Counted from the stretch's first letter, positions 44,622 to 54,764 are shown. The stretch is 64,000 nucleotides of DNA from Stenotrophomonas sp. SY1 (GCF_021202945.1 NZ_JAJOYR010000001.1:1591533-1655532), one strand, 5' to 3'. A program made the numbers and translations. The notes: a model not told the origin generated them from the letters alone.

Positions 44622-46124
44622 ATGAACACTCCCCATCTCCGCGAACAATGGCAGACGCGGGCCAACGAGCTCACCCTGCGCAGCCGCGCATTCATCGACG
44701 GCCGGCAGGTGGACGCCGTGTCCGGGGCCACCTTCGACTGCATCAGCCCGATCGATGGCCGCGTGCTGACCCGGGTGGCCGATTGCGGCCAGTTGGATAT
44801 CGACCACGCGGTGGCAGCGGCGCGGCGCAGCTTCCAGGCCGGGCACTGGTCGAGCCTGAAGCCGGTCAGGCGCAAGCAGGTTCTGCTGCGCTTGGCGGCG
44901 TTGGTGGAGCAGCATGCCGACGAACTGGCGCTGCTGGAGACGCTGGACATGGGCAAGCCGGTCGGGGAGGCGCGCAACGTCGATATCGCGGGGGTGATCC
45001 GCTGCATCCAGTGGACTGCCGAGGCGGTGGACAAGCTCTACGGCGAAGTGGCGCCCACCGGCAGCAACGAGCTGGGCCTGATCACCCGCGAGCCGCTGGG
45101 CGTGGTCGCGGCCATTGTGCCGTGGAACTTCCCGTTGCTGATGGCGGCGTGGAAGATCGCACCGGCGTTGGCCGCCGGCAACTCGGTGGTGCTCAAGCCG
45201 TCGGAGAAATCACCGCTGAGCGCACTGCGTTTTGCCGAGCTGGTCGCCGAGGCTGGCTTGCCCGAAGGCGTGTTCAACGTGGTGCCGGGCAGTGGCAAGG
45301 GTGCGGGCGAACCGCTGGCGCTGCACATGGATGTGGACGGGCTGGTGTTCACCGGTTCCACTGCCGTGGGCAAGCGACTGCTGCAATGCGCCGGCCTGTC
45401 CAACATGAAACGCGCCTACATGGAATGTGGCGGCAAGAGCCCGAACATCGTGTTTGCCGACGCGCCCAATCTGGACAGGGCGGCCAAGGCGGCGGCCAGC
45501 GGCATTTTCTACAACCAGGGCGAGGTCTGTACCGCTGCCTCGCGGTTGTTGGTGGAGCGCTCGATCAAGGATGAGTTCGTCGCGCGCGTGATCGAACATG
45601 GGCGGCACATGCAGCCCCGGCACCCGTTCGAGCCGGATGCGCCGATGGGTGCGCTGGTGGACGAGGCGCAGACCGCGCGCGTGCTGGGCTATATCGAGGA
45701 AGGCGCCGCCGAAGGTGCGCGGCTGCTGCTTGGCGGCAAGCGAGCGCAGGTGGTCGCTGGCGGCTGCTACATCGAACCAACCGTGTTCGACGAGGTATCG
45801 CCACAGCAGCGAATCGCGCGCGAGGAAATCTTCGGGCCAGTGTTGTCGGTGATCACCTTTGATGGTGAGCAGCAGGCATTGCAACTGGCCAACGACAGCG
45901 AGTACGGCCTGGCGGCGGGCGTATGGACCCGCGATATTTCACGCGCACACCGCGTGGCGCGTGGGCTGCGCGCAGGCAGCGTGTGGGTGAATCATTGGGA
46001 CGGCGGCGACATGACCGCGCCGTTCGGGGGCTACAAGCAATCGGGCAATGGCCGTGACAAGTCATTGCATGCCTTCGACAAGTACACCGAGATGAAGGCG
46101 ACCTGGATCAATCTTGTGGATTGA
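44622..46124 (+). CDS. puuC: Aldehyde dehydrogenase, PuuC-like
   Basis: NAD(P)-dependent aldehyde dehydrogenase of 500 residues. Catalytic Cys303 lies in [11 protein letters not shown], the base Glu268 in MECGGKSPN, and cofactor contacts in [13 protein letters not shown] and FTGSTAVGK. The overall pattern ([73 protein letters not shown]) matches gamma-glutamyl-gamma-aminobutyraldehyde dehydrogenase, step 3 of the Puu pathway. It lies about 9 kb from puuB/puuA/puuD. The start at ATG 44622 has an AGGA site; upstream in-frame codons lack one. Substrate is inferred from similarity and genome context. Confidence 0.85.
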   Translation: MNTPHLREQWQTRANELTLRSRAFIDGRQVDAVSGATFDCISPIDGRVLTRVADCGQLDIDHAVAAARRSFQAGHWSSLKPVRRKQVLLRLAALVEQHADELALLETLDMGKPVGEARNVDIAGVIRCIQWTAEAVDKLYGEVAPTGSNELGLITREPLGVVAAIVPWNFPLLMAAWKIAPALAAGNSVVLKPSEKSPLSALRFAELVAEAGLPEGVFNVVPGSGKGAGEPLALHMDVDGLVFTGSTAVGKRLLQCAGLSNMKRAYMECGGKSPNIVFADAPNLDRAAKAAASGIFYNQGEVCTAASRLLVERSIKDEFVARVIEHGRHMQPRHPFEPDAPMGALVDEAQTARVLGYIEEGAAEGARLLLGGKRAQVVAGGCYIEPTVFDEVSPQQRIAREEIFGPVLSVITFDGEQQALQLANDSEYGLAAGVWTRDISRAHRVARGLRAGSVWVNHWDGGDMTAPFGGYKQSGNGRDKSLHAFDKYTEMKATWINLVD

Positions 46125-46184
46125 TTCTGTGTTGCCAATCGTCCGTGTGGTTGCTGCGTTCGACTCTGCTTTCTGATCAAGCCA

Positions 46185-46680
46185 AGTCCCTCTCCCAACC
46201 CTGCTCCGTACCGCAAGGGGCGAGGGACTGGAAGCACCCGTTTGCAGGCTGGGCTTTCTCTTCTCCCGCAGGTGGGAGGAGGTGCCCGAAGGGCGGATGA
46301 GGGGAGGTGCGAAGCGCGCTTGAGCTACTTCGGCGGGCGTGGTGGTTGTTCTGGTTTTTGGCTTCGTTGTTGCCCTCTCCCCAACCCCTCTCCCACAAGG
46401 GGAGAGGGGCTATAAGCGACCAGCTCGCAGGCTGGGCTTTCTCTTCTCCCGCAGGGCGGGAGAAGGTGCCCGAAGGGCGGATGAGGGGAGGTGCGAAGCG
46501 CGCTTGAGCTGCTTCGGCGGGCGTGGTGGTTGTTCTGGTTTTTGGCTTCGTTGTTGCCCTCTCCCGCAAGGGGAGAGGGGCTACAAGCGGCCAGCTCGCA
46601 GATTGGACTTTCCTTTCTCCCGCGGGCGGGAGAAGGTGCCCAACGGGCGGATGAGGGGAGGCGCGAGGCGTGCTTTTAAA
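46185..46680. repeat. Tandem repeat of about 183 bp built from palindromic elements
   Basis: A unit beginning GCAGGCTGGGCTTTCTC starts at 46244, again at 46427 (period 183) and in a variant form at 46598 (period 171, lacking about 12 bases of the CCCCAACCCCT segment). Each unit has a type A hairpin, a spacer with TGGTTGTTCTGGTTTTTGGC, and a type B hairpin. The last copy is cut short near 46680. Open frames across it arise from the repeat and are not genes. Nothing else is seen in 46125-46719. Confidence 0.85.
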
Positions 46681-46719
46681 AGCCGCACGACGCTCAACAC
46701 CGCAACATGCGGCTATGCC

Positions 46720-47154
46720 TCAATCCCGCTTTTCGGCGATCACATCGCCGTTCGTCGGATCGAGGCGGACTTCCACGTTCCTGCCGTTCGGGGACTTGCC
46801 GTCGGCCTTCCACATGCCGTCATCGAACTTCACATCATGCACATTGCTGTAGCCGGCGGTGGACAACTTGGCGCGGACATCGGCCTCGCTCAGCTGCGAA
46901 ACCGCTGTATCCGGATAAACGGTGCCGGTGCGCGGATCAAGCCGCAGCTCCGTGCGCTTGCCATCGGCGCTGGTGGCATCGGCCTCCCACATGCCGTTGT
47001 CGAACTTCACGTCATGGACGTTGGTGAAGCCCTGGGCTTCCAACTGTGCGCGGACCTGTGGTGCGGTCAGCGTGTCCTGCGCCTGGACCATTCCTGCTGC
47101 GCCAAAGACGGTGGCCATGGCCAGCAGGGCGGTACGGAATTGTCGTTGCATCAT
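46720..47154 (-). CDS. Periplasmic double-PepSY protein
   Basis: A 144-residue exported protein with a signal peptide (FRTALLAMATVFGAAGMVQA) and two near-identical PepSY-type repeats: LTAPQVRAQLEAQGFTNVHDVKFDNGMWEADATSADGKRTELRLDPRTGTVYPD and LSEADVRAKLSTAGYSNVHDVKFDDGMWKADGKSPNGRNVEVRLDPTNGDVIAE. PepSY domains are small inhibitors or binding modules in the cell envelope. The duplication looks recent at protein level. A strong GAGGAG ribosome site supports ATG 47154. Confidence 0.88.
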   Translation of the reverse strand: MMQRQFRTALLAMATVFGAAGMVQAQDTLTAPQVRAQLEAQGFTNVHDVKFDNGMWEADATSADGKRTELRLDPRTGTVYPDTAVSQLSEADVRAKLSTAGYSNVHDVKFDDGMWKADGKSPNGRNVEVRLDPTNGDVIAEKRD

Positions 47155-47506
47155 CGGTACTACTCCTCTTGCGGAAGGGCGGTGCATGCCTTGCACGATT
47201 ACCCTAACCGCCGTGATGGAGGCAGCTGCGTGAAAAGGTCGTGTCTGGCGTACACGCACCGGTGTTTGATTCATCGATGTGCATGCGTGCTGAAGTCGAT
47301 GTAACGAAGATGTTCAGTTTCTGCCGTGGCTGGCTGAACGTCTGGTCGCAGGAGTGAGGTGCGAGGCTGGAAACACATCCGGGCTGTGCTTGTCCACTAT
47401 CGCAACATCGACCCGCAAGGGCCGATGTTGGGAAGGGCCGGCATCACCATGTTTCGGTTCTCAGCCGCTTCGAGGCTGAAGCCGCTCCTGCGGTGCGACG
47501 TTGGCC
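47155..47506. other. Non-coding gap with one REP-like palindrome
   Basis: No supported gene in 352 bases. It should hold the promoter of the PepSY protein gene. A REP-like palindrome (CAGCCGCTTCGAGGCTGAAGCCGCTCCTGCGG, about 47463-47494) lies just past the oleate hydratase stop, where it may act as a terminator. Confidence 0.5.
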
Positions 47507-49474
47507 TTACTCCTTGCCGCCCTTGCGCAGGTGACTGCCGAGCCGCTCGATCCAGCTGGCGACGCTCTGCAAGGCCGAGCCACTCATCTCACGCAGATTG
47601 GCCAACTCCGCTTCCAGGCGTTCGCGGCGGGTGGCTTCGCCCTCGTTCTTCGGCAACGGCGGCAGGATGTGGGCGAAGTAGGTGTCACCCAGCAGCTTGT
47701 GCAACAGCCGCTCGCCAATGAATGGCTCGCCGTTGTTGAGTGCGCGCGCGCCCTTGAGCAGGTTGCGGATGTCGTACTGGGTGGGGCTCAGGTCCGGCAC
47801 CTGCTTGGGCAGATCCAGCAGCGAGTACACCGCGATGCGTGCGGTGCGCACTGAGCTTTCCATCGTGAACACCACATCGTTGGCGGTTTCCACGAACTGG
47901 CCGACCAGCGCCAGGTTGGTGCAGCCGGCAGGTACCACGCGGGGGCGGTCGCCGGCCGCACGTGGCATGAACTGCGCGGTGATGTAGGGCATCAGCGCCA
48001 GGCGCACCTTGGTGTGCGGGATGATCGTGTCCAACTGGTCGGCGATGCCCAGGTGATGGCATAGCTCGGCCACGATCTCGCGGCCGGTACATTCGGGCAT
48101 GGGCTTCTTGACGAAGTTGCCGGGCTGGTCCATCAGCAGTGCGTACACCCACATCACCACCGTGTCCTTGGGTTGGCCGGGGAAATGCGGCTGGCGGTTG
48201 ATGGTGACGCTGAGCACCCAGTTGGAGTCGGTGAAGGTGATGATGCCGCCGGTGACGGTGCGCCCGGAATCGGGTGCGTTGACTGAAAGCGCGGTCAGCT
48301 TGTCCACCAGCGGCGAGGGCTTGCAGGTGAGCGTGGCCGATTCCCACATCGAGCGGTCGATGTCGCCGCAGAACTTGTCCGGCTTGCCGAACACTGGCGA
48401 GTGCTTGGCCAGGTTCTGCCACAGCCCCCAGCTGCTGCCTTCGGCCGGGCCGCCGTGGCGCTTCTTCAGCACCGGTACGGTTTCCAGGTCGCCGTAGGCG
48501 GTGTCTTCGGTCATCGAGCCGGTCAGGGCGATGACCAGGTCGCGCGGGGCCACGTCAATGCGGCCATCGCCCTCCTTGGTGCGGGTGTGCAGGGCGGTGA
48601 CGGTGCGCTGTTCGCCCTGGACGGCGAAATCCATGTCCAGCACCTGCGTGGCCAGCTTCACCTGCACGCCTTTCTCGCGCAGCAGGCGGATCAGCGGGGT
48701 GACGAAGGTGTCGTACTGGTTGAACTTGGGGAACACCAGCGTGGACATGTCGCCGAAGCCGTCGATCGCATCGAGGAAACGGTGCATGTACAGCTTCATT
48801 TCGAGCAGGCTGTGCCAGTTCTCGAAGGCGAACATGGAGCGGAACAGGAACCAGAAATTGCTGGCCAGGAAACCTTCGCTGAAATGGTCCTGGATGGTCA
48901 GGTCGTCCAGTTCGTCCTTGCGCTTGAGCAGCAGGCTCACCACTTCCCATTGCTGCTTGCGGGTCAGCCCGAAGCGGGTGAAGTCCGGCAGCACCTGGCC
49001 CTGCTTGTGCATCAGCCGCGACTTGGACCAGTTGGGGTCGGCGTCGTTGGCAAGGCGGTACTCGTCGAGCACGCTGTAGCCTTCGGGCAGCTCCAGCGCC
49101 GGCACGTCCTGGAACATGTCCCAGAGATTGTCGTAGTTCCAGTTCATCTCCCGGCCACCGCGCACCAGATAGCCATCTTCCGGATTGCCGGAGCCATCCA
49201 GCGAGCCGCCTTCGATGCCCAGGCCTTCGATGATGGTGATGTTCTGCGCCGGCATGTGGCCATCGCGGATCAGGTAGAACGCAGCGGCCATGCCGGCGAT
49301 GCCGCCGCCGACGATCCACGCCTTGCGTGATGCGATGCCTTCGGTGGGCAGCGGCTTGAAGCGCTGGTAGTTGCCGACCATGTCCGGCGGCGGCAGCGTG
49401 TTCAGCGGCGTGTTGTGCCAGTAGCGGGCGGTGGCGTCGGCTTCGTGCTCAAAGCGCGGGGCGGGTTCGTTCAC
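47507..49474 (-). CDS. ohyA: Oleate hydratase
   Basis: FAD-dependent fatty acid double-bond hydratase (family formerly called myosin-cross-reactive antigen) that converts oleate to 10-hydroxystearate and can detoxify unsaturated fatty acids. It has 655 residues with the FAD-binding [49 protein letters not shown] and the C-terminal [50 protein letters not shown], which are hallmarks. GTG 49474 is supported by GGAGA seven bases upstream. It diverges from the MHS transporter gene across 215 bases. Confidence 0.95.
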   Translation of the reverse strand: MNEPAPRFEHEADATARYWHNTPLNTLPPPDMVGNYQRFKPLPTEGIASRKAWIVGGGIAGMAAAFYLIRDGHMPAQNITIIEGLGIEGGSLDGSGNPEDGYLVRGGREMNWNYDNLWDMFQDVPALELPEGYSVLDEYRLANDADPNWSKSRLMHKQGQVLPDFTRFGLTRKQQWEVVSLLLKRKDELDDLTIQDHFSEGFLASNFWFLFRSMFAFENWHSLLEMKLYMHRFLDAIDGFGDMSTLVFPKFNQYDTFVTPLIRLLREKGVQVKLATQVLDMDFAVQGEQRTVTALHTRTKEGDGRIDVAPRDLVIALTGSMTEDTAYGDLETVPVLKKRHGGPAEGSSWGLWQNLAKHSPVFGKPDKFCGDIDRSMWESATLTCKPSPLVDKLTALSVNAPDSGRTVTGGIITFTDSNWVLSVTINRQPHFPGQPKDTVVMWVYALLMDQPGNFVKKPMPECTGREIVAELCHHLGIADQLDTIIPHTKVRLALMPYITAQFMPRAAGDRPRVVPAGCTNLALVGQFVETANDVVFTMESSVRTARIAVYSLLDLPKQVPDLSPTQYDIRNLLKGARALNNGEPFIGERLLHKLLGDTYFAHILPPLPKNEGEATRRERLEAELANLREMSGSALQSVASWIERLGSHLRKGGKE

Positions 49475-49689
49475 GCGGTATCTCCTGCGGGGGGATCAGA
49501 ACGGATTGGCGTTGGCGCGGCCGATGTGGCGCTGCGCCGGATGCAACAACATGCCGGATCGGGTGTGGCAACGCGGTGACGGGAGGGCTCGCAGGCAGCC
49601 GCCGGGCGACGGTCACCGCTGCAACCAGCGGCCGTCACGGGCCGGGCGCGTGGCAGACTTGGGGCCACCTTCACCGTGAATGCCCGCCG

Positions 49690-50979
49690 ATGTCCGCCGC
49701 CCCCGTTTCTGTGAATTCCCCGCGCCGTGTACTGGCCGCCAGCCTGGTGGGCACCACCATCGAATTCTTCGATTTCTACATCTACGCCACGGCAGCGGTG
49801 CTAGTGTTTCCGAAGTTGTTCTTCCCAGACAGCAGTGCCAACGCGGCCTTGTTGCAGTCGCTGGCCACGTTCGCGGTGGCGTTCATCGCCCGGCCGGTGG
49901 GTTCGGCGGTATTCGGCCATTACGGTGACCGCATCGGGCGCAAGGCCACGCTGGTGGCGGCGCTGTTGACGATGGGCCTGTCCACCGTGGCGATCGGCCT
50001 GTTGCCCACCTACGCCGATATCGGGCTGGTGGCGCCGGTGCTGCTGGCGTTGTGCCGGTTCGGGCAAGGCCTGGGCTTGGGCGGAGAGTGGGGCGGTGCG
50101 GTGCTGCTGGCCACCGAGAACGCGCCGCCCGGCAAACGCGCGTGGTATGGAATGTTTCCGCAGCTGGGCGCGCCGTTGGGCTTCCTGTTGTCGGCCGGTA
50201 CGTTCCTGTTGCTGGGTAGGGTGATGAACGACGCGGACTTCCTGTCGTGGGGCTGGCGCGTGCCTTTCGTCGCCAGCGCGCTGCTGGTGATCGTGGGCTT
50301 GTGGGTGCGGCTGAACATCCATGAGACACCGGATTTCCAGAAGGCACTGGACAGCGGCAAGCGGGTGCGCCTGCCGATGCGCGAAGTGCTGGTGGATCAC
50401 GGTTTCGCGGTGGTGATGGGCACGCTGGCGGCATTTGCGACTTTCGTGCTGTTCTACCTGATGACGGTGTTCACGCTGGGCCATGGCACTTCAGTGCTTG
50501 CCTACGCACGCGACGATTTCCTGCTGTTGCAGATGGTCGGCATCCTGTTCTTCGCGGCGGGCATCCCGTTGGCCGCGTTGTATGGCGACCGACGTGGCAC
50601 AGTTAAGGCGATGCTGTGGGCGACGGTGGCGATCTTCGCGTTCGGCCTGTTGTTCCAGCCGTTGTTCCAGGCCGGGCATCCGTGGCAGGTGCTGCTGTTC
50701 CTGTCGCTGGGCTTGTTCCTGATGGGCCTGACCTACGGCCCCTGCGGCACCATGCTGGCCAGCCTGTACCCGGTGCAGGTGCGCTATACCGGCTCGTCGT
50801 TGTCGTTCAACCTGGCCGGCATTCTCGGTGCTGCACCGGCGCCGTATGCGGCGACGTGGTTGGCGGGGAAATTCGGCATCGCTGCGGTGGGTGGCTACCT
50901 GTGCGTTACCGCAGTGGTCACCGGGCTGGCATTGTTGGCCATCGGCCGCCGCCAGAAGCGCAACCCGCAGCTGCCGTAG
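49690..50979 (+). CDS. MHS-family MFS transporter
   Basis: Proton-coupled major-facilitator symporter of 429 residues with 12 predicted TM helices. The metabolite:H+ symporter signature is strong: LVGTTIEFFDFYIYATAAVLVFPKLFF in TM1, GHYGDRIGRKATL in loop 2-3, and RFGQGLGLGGEWGGAVLLATENAPPGKRAWYGMFPQLGAPLGF in TM4-5. This subfamily carries organic acids, betaines and related solutes (ProP, KgtP, ShiA); the substrate is unknown. ATG 49690 fits the family start. The stop codon TAG is provided by a REP-like palindrome (GTAGGAGTGGCTTC). Confidence 0.92.
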   Translation: MSAAPVSVNSPRRVLAASLVGTTIEFFDFYIYATAAVLVFPKLFFPDSSANAALLQSLATFAVAFIARPVGSAVFGHYGDRIGRKATLVAALLTMGLSTVAIGLLPTYADIGLVAPVLLALCRFGQGLGLGGEWGGAVLLATENAPPGKRAWYGMFPQLGAPLGFLLSAGTFLLLGRVMNDADFLSWGWRVPFVASALLVIVGLWVRLNIHETPDFQKALDSGKRVRLPMREVLVDHGFAVVMGTLAAFATFVLFYLMTVFTLGHGTSVLAYARDDFLLLQMVGILFFAAGIPLAALYGDRRGTVKAMLWATVAIFAFGLLFQPLFQAGHPWQVLLFLSLGLFLMGLTYGPCGTMLASLYPVQVRYTGSSLSFNLAGILGAAPAPYAATWLAGKFGIAAVGGYLCVTAVVTGLALLAIGRRQKRNPQLP

Positions 50980-51262
50980 GAGTGGCTTCAGCTGCGAAGC
51001 CACGAATGATTCGAGCGTGCAGGCGGCATGCCATCGCACCTTTCGTGATTGCGGGCTCTTTGAAGGCGCGGGCATTTCGAGTTTCGCGGCTTACGCCGCT
51101 CCTACAAGGAGGGCTTGCGGTGCTGATGCAGGAGCGGCGTAAGCCGCGAAGCCACTGCTGGTTACGGTGTGCGGGTATCACGCGATCCCGCATTCTGCGA
51201 TTGCGATCTCCATGAATACGGAACGGCCGCAAGCTTCGCGGCTGAAGCCGCTCCTACGCTGA
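50975..51262. repeat. Cluster of four REP-like GTAGGAGCGGC palindromes
   Basis: Copies at about 50975-51003 (GTAGGAGTGGCTTCAGCTGCGAAGCC), 51079-51112 (inverted), 51129-51156 (direct) and 51229-51258 (inverted), so two head-to-tail inverted pairs. They fill the 390-base gap 50980-51369 between the convergent MFS and hemerythrin genes. No gene seen. Confidence 0.8.
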
Positions 51263-51369
51263 AATCACGCCTGCGTTGGTGCGGCTGCACGCGGTGAGGA
51301 AGGCAGGAACGACGCGGCCACGATACTTCTGGAGGAGGGCGCGTGCCCACGTCGTTCCTGCGCAACCGT

Positions 51370-51831
51370 TCAGCGGAACAGCCGCTTGAGCGTGCGCCCA
51401 AGCCAACCACCCTGCTCATGTTCCTTGGCGAACTTGTTGAGGTGACGCTTGACGTGTTCGGCGTAGGCCTTGTCATCGCCACGGATGTGGTTGAACAACC
51501 ACCGCGAGAGCATGTTGCGCAGCTCGTCGGTGATTTCCTCACCCGCCTCGAATCGCAACCGGTATTCCGACACGCGCTTGCCGAACACCTCATGCACGCG
51601 CTTGTGGGCGGCGCAGAACGGGTAGCCGGCTTCTTCCATCAGCTCTTCCTCGAAGGCGAAGTGCGACATGGTGTAGTCCACCAGTTCGTCGATCACCTCG
51701 GCCACCGCCACGCGCTCAAGGCTCTTCTGCGCGATGTGCAGATGATTGAGCATTTCCACGATGCGCATGTGTTGATGGTCGATGACCTCCACGCCCGTGT
51801 TCAGGTCGTCCTGCCAAACCAGTAGTGCCAT
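51370..51831 (-). CDS. Bacteriohemerythrin
   Basis: Single-domain hemerythrin, 153 residues, cytoplasmic, which binds O2 at a non-heme di-iron site. The ligand set is complete: His21 (DHQH), His57 and Glu61 (HFAFEE), His76 and His80 (HKRVH), His115 and Asp120 (HIRGDD). The N-terminus [21 protein letters not shown] is typical. A short basic tail ([10 protein letters not shown]) follows. Possible roles are O2 or NO sensing or iron storage. It lies beside a diguanylate cyclase regulator, but a functional link is only inferred from proximity. Confidence 0.93.
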   Translation of the reverse strand: MALLVWQDDLNTGVEVIDHQHMRIVEMLNHLHIAQKSLERVAVAEVIDELVDYTMSHFAFEEELMEEAGYPFCAAHKRVHEVFGKRVSEYRLRFEAGEEITDELRNMLSRWLFNHIRGDDKAYAEHVKRHLNKFAKEHEQGGWLGRTLKRLFR

Positions 51832-51969
51832 CGTCCATCCCCGTAGTCCGTGAGGCGGCACTGTAGGAGCGATGCGTCTGATCGGCGTTGATCTGGATCA
51901 AAACGTGACGGGCGACGCATGTGCGTCAGCCGGAGGTGGGCCGCTGCAGGCGGCGCACCTCCGCGCATT

Positions 51970-53322
51970 TCAGGCCGGCTGGGGCTTCAGTGCAGCGGCG
52001 GAGTGGACGGAGGGCGTATGCGGGTGGGCGGTGCAGACCTGGTTGCGCCCGGCGGCCTTGGCCAGATAGAGCTGGCGATCGGCCTCGGTGATGAGCTGAT
52101 GCAGGTTGCCGCTGCGTGCGGGCATGCGGCACACGCCGATGCTGACCGTCACGGTCAGGGTGCTGTCGCCGAACTGCAGGCGCAGGGCCTGCACGGCCAG
52201 GCGCAGCTGTTCGAAATGCAATGCGCTGGCGGCTTCGTCCAGATCATTGACCAGCAGGCAGAATTCTTCGCCGCCGAAGCGGGCGCTGATGTCCTGCGGG
52301 CGGGTATGTGCCTGCAACACGCTGGCAACCGCACGGATGGCCTGGTCACCGGCTTCGTGGCCGAGGCTGTCGTTGATGTGTTTGAAATGGTCGATATCGA
52401 CCATCGCCACGGTGATGTCGCCGCTGTTGCCGGGTTGCGCCAGCTGCCGCTGGCTGTGTTCCAGGAAACTGCGGCGGTTGGGCAGGCCGGTAAGGAAGTC
52501 GCGCGTGGCCAGGTCCTGCAGCGTGCCGATAAGCTCCAGCTGGTCCACGTTCTGCGAGACGCGGCAGAAGAACTCCTCGCGCGAGAACGGCTTGCGCAGG
52601 AAGTCGTTGGCACCGTTCTTGAGGAAGCGCGGAATCAGCGAAGGATCGGAATTACCGGAAATACCTATCACCGCCACCTTGTCGCGCGCGCGCAGGGCGC
52701 GCAGGCGCCGAGTCAGCTCCACGCCCTCCATGCCGGGCATTTCCTGATCCACGATCACCAGCCGGATCGCGGGGTCGGCCTCCAGTGCGCACAGCGCGGC
52801 GTTGCCATCGGCCGCCTGGGTGACGTGGTAGCCGTACATGGCCAGCAGCGCGGCGGCATAACCCCGCGCGGAAGGCGAGTCGTCCACCACCAGCGCGGCT
52901 ATGCGGCGGTTGCGCTCCATGCGCTGTACCAGCCACACCAGGTAGTCGATGCTGCCGGGGGTGTTCTTCAGGACGTAATCGATGATCTGCTGCTGCAATA
53001 CACGCTTGCGCAGGTCCTCGTCATAGACGCTGCTAACCACGATGGTCGGCAATCCACGGTTGACGAAGTAGGCCACGACTTCATCACGGTCGCCGTCGGC
53101 CAGCACCAGGCCGGTCAACACCAGGAACCAACCCTGCTCGCGGTCCAGCAGCTCACCGGCCTCGGCCAGGCTGGTGGCGACGCTGACCGGCAGCTCCAGC
53201 CGTTGCTCGATGGCTTCACGCAGCAGGGTGGTGAAGGTACGGGAGTTCTCCACCAGCAGGATGCGTTGCGGCAGGGGCGTGATTGGCGGGTGGCTGTAGC
53301 CGGCCTGTTGCAGCATGACCAT
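51970..53322 (-). CDS. PleD-like diguanylate cyclase (REC-REC-GGDEF)
   Basis: Cytoplasmic regulator of 450 residues making cyclic di-GMP. The first receiver (20-135) is degenerate: the acidic pair is Glu25-Asn26 and the phospho-acceptor position is Gly71 (LVLTGLVLADG). The second receiver (142-258) is intact, with Asp147/148, Asp192 (LVIVDQEMPG) and Lys244. The GGDEF domain (about 270-430) has Asp309/311 (VDIDHFKHIND), an active GGEEF loop (350-354) and the allosteric I-site RxxD (Arg341-Asp344), so it should be active and product-inhibited. This is the PleD layout with a pseudo-receiver. No cognate kinase is adjacent. Confidence 0.93.
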   Translation of the reverse strand: MVMLQQAGYSHPPITPLPQRILLVENSRTFTTLLREAIEQRLELPVSVATSLAEAGELLDREQGWFLVLTGLVLADGDRDEVVAYFVNRGLPTIVVSSVYDEDLRKRVLQQQIIDYVLKNTPGSIDYLVWLVQRMERNRRIAALVVDDSPSARGYAAALLAMYGYHVTQAADGNAALCALEADPAIRLVIVDQEMPGMEGVELTRRLRALRARDKVAVIGISGNSDPSLIPRFLKNGANDFLRKPFSREEFFCRVSQNVDQLELIGTLQDLATRDFLTGLPNRRSFLEHSQRQLAQPGNSGDITVAMVDIDHFKHINDSLGHEAGDQAIRAVASVLQAHTRPQDISARFGGEEFCLLVNDLDEAASALHFEQLRLAVQALRLQFGDSTLTVTVSIGVCRMPARSGNLHQLITEADRQLYLAKAAGRNQVCTAHPHTPSVHSAAALKPQPA

Positions 53323-53471
53323 CGGGGAGACTCAGGGGCATCTGGGGTGAAGAGCGGCCGGAGTCGCAGGAACTTTAGAGGTGGAAAGGTGGGGGCCGGG
53401 GGCCGGCAAGGGCGGCAGTTGGCGCGATGAACCGCTACGCCTTGGTTTCGTTGATGCCCCGGTGCTTCAAC

Positions 53472-54764
53472 TCACCACAGCAGATCACGCAGCTTGTACC
53501 AGGACATCGCCGCCACCAGCAGCGGCATGCGCAGTGCCCTGCCACCGGGGAATACGCCATGCGGGATCTTGCCGAATACATCCAGCCGTGCCGATTGGCC
53601 GGCAATGGCGGCGGCAATCACTTCACCGGCCAGGCCGGTGCTGGCCACGCCGTGCCCGGAGAAACCCTGCGCGAAGTAGATGGAGGGCGAGAGCCTGCCC
53701 CAGTGCGGGGCACGGTTGCGGGTGATGTCGATGTAGCCGCCCCACACATACTCCAGCTCCACATCGGCCAACTGCGGGAACACACGGCGCATGCGCTGGG
53801 TCATGCTGGCGTGCAGGCGCGGCGGTGGCAGTGCCGAATAGCTGGCCTGGCCACCGAACAGCAGGCGGTGATCGCGGCTGAGGCGGAAGTAATCCAGCGC
53901 CCAGTTGACGTCGGCCACGGCCATGTCATTGCCGATAAGCGCCTTGGCGCGTTCGGCGCCCAGCCGTTGGGTGGCGCCGATGTAGGTGCCGACCGGCATC
54001 ATCCGCGTTTCCAGTTCAGGCGCGATGTCCTGCAACCAGGCGTTGCCGGCCAGCACGACGAAATCGGCATCAACCCGGCCGTGTGCGGTCAGCAATGCGG
54101 GCTTGGGGCCGCGTTCAAGCCGAACCACCGGCGAATGTTCGTGGATGACGACGCCCGCCGCCTCGGCGGCCTTCGCCAGGCCCTGTGCATAGGCCAGCGG
54201 ATGCAGGTGGCCGCTGGCCGGGTCATACATCGCGCCGAGATAACGGTCGCTGGCCAGCTGCTGACGCAGGCGGCTGCGGTCCCACCATTCCAGCGGGTAG
54301 TCGTAGCGCTGCGCCATCGTGATGATGTCCGCACGCAGCGCACGTTCCTGGCGCGGGTGGATCGGCACGCTGGCATGGCCGTCGCGCCAATCGCAGTCGA
54401 TGCCGTGGCGGGCAATGCGCTGCTTGAGCATGTGCATGCCGTCACGCGAGAAGTCGAACAGCAGGCGTGCATCGGCATTGCCGACCAGGTGCTCGAGCGT
54501 GCTCTGGTCGCAGCCGTAACCGACGATGGCCTGGCCACCATTGCGGCCGGACGCTCCCCAGCCCACGCGCTCGGCTTCCAGTACGGTGACCCTGTAACCC
54601 TTCTCGGCCAGTGCCAGGGCGGCGGTCAAGCCGGTGTAGCCGGCACCCAGTACCGCCACATCGGCACGGGCCTGCCCGCTCAACGGCGCGCGTGCCGGCA
54701 ACTGGGGCTGGCTGGCGGCATACCAACTCGGGGGGTAATCAGCGGCAGTGGAAACCACGGACAT
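53472..54764 (-). CDS. puuB: Gamma-glutamylputrescine oxidoreductase (PuuB-like)
   Basis: FAD-dependent DAO-family oxidase of 430 residues, close to E. coli PuuB (426). It has SYYAAS-like PPSWYAASQPQ at the N-terminus, the dinucleotide fold VAVLGAGYTGLTAALALAEKGYRVTVLE, GASGRNGGQAIVGYGCDQ and the C-terminal GHGVASTGLAGEVIAAAI. The enzyme oxidises gamma-glutamylputrescine to gamma-glutamyl-gamma-aminobutyraldehyde plus H2O2 and NH3. It is divergent from puuD-puuA, which supports the assignment over other DAO oxidases. Confidence 0.88.
   Translation of the reverse strand: MSVVSTAADYPPSWYAASQPQLPARAPLSGQARADVAVLGAGYTGLTAALALAEKGYRVTVLEAERVGWGASGRNGGQAIVGYGCDQSTLEHLVGNADARLLFDFSRDGMHMLKQRIARHGIDCDWRDGHASVPIHPRQERALRADIITMAQRYDYPLEWWDRSRLRQQLASDRYLGAMYDPASGHLHPLAYAQGLAKAAEAAGVVIHEHSPVVRLERGPKPALLTAHGRVDADFVVLAGNAWLQDIAPELETRMMPVGTYIGATQRLGAERAKALIGNDMAVADVNWALDYFRLSRDHRLLFGGQASYSALPPPRLHASMTQRMRRVFPQLADVELEYVWGGYIDITRNRAPHWGRLSPSIYFAQGFSGHGVASTGLAGEVIAAAIAGQSARLDVFGKIPHGVFPGGRALRMPLLVAAMSWYKLRDLLW

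Noticed and set aside
46339..47304. Plus-strand frame of 321 codons across the repeats and the PepSY gene
   Set aside because: The first part is the tandem repeat and the second is antisense to the PepSY gene, which has a signal peptide and a strong ribosome site.
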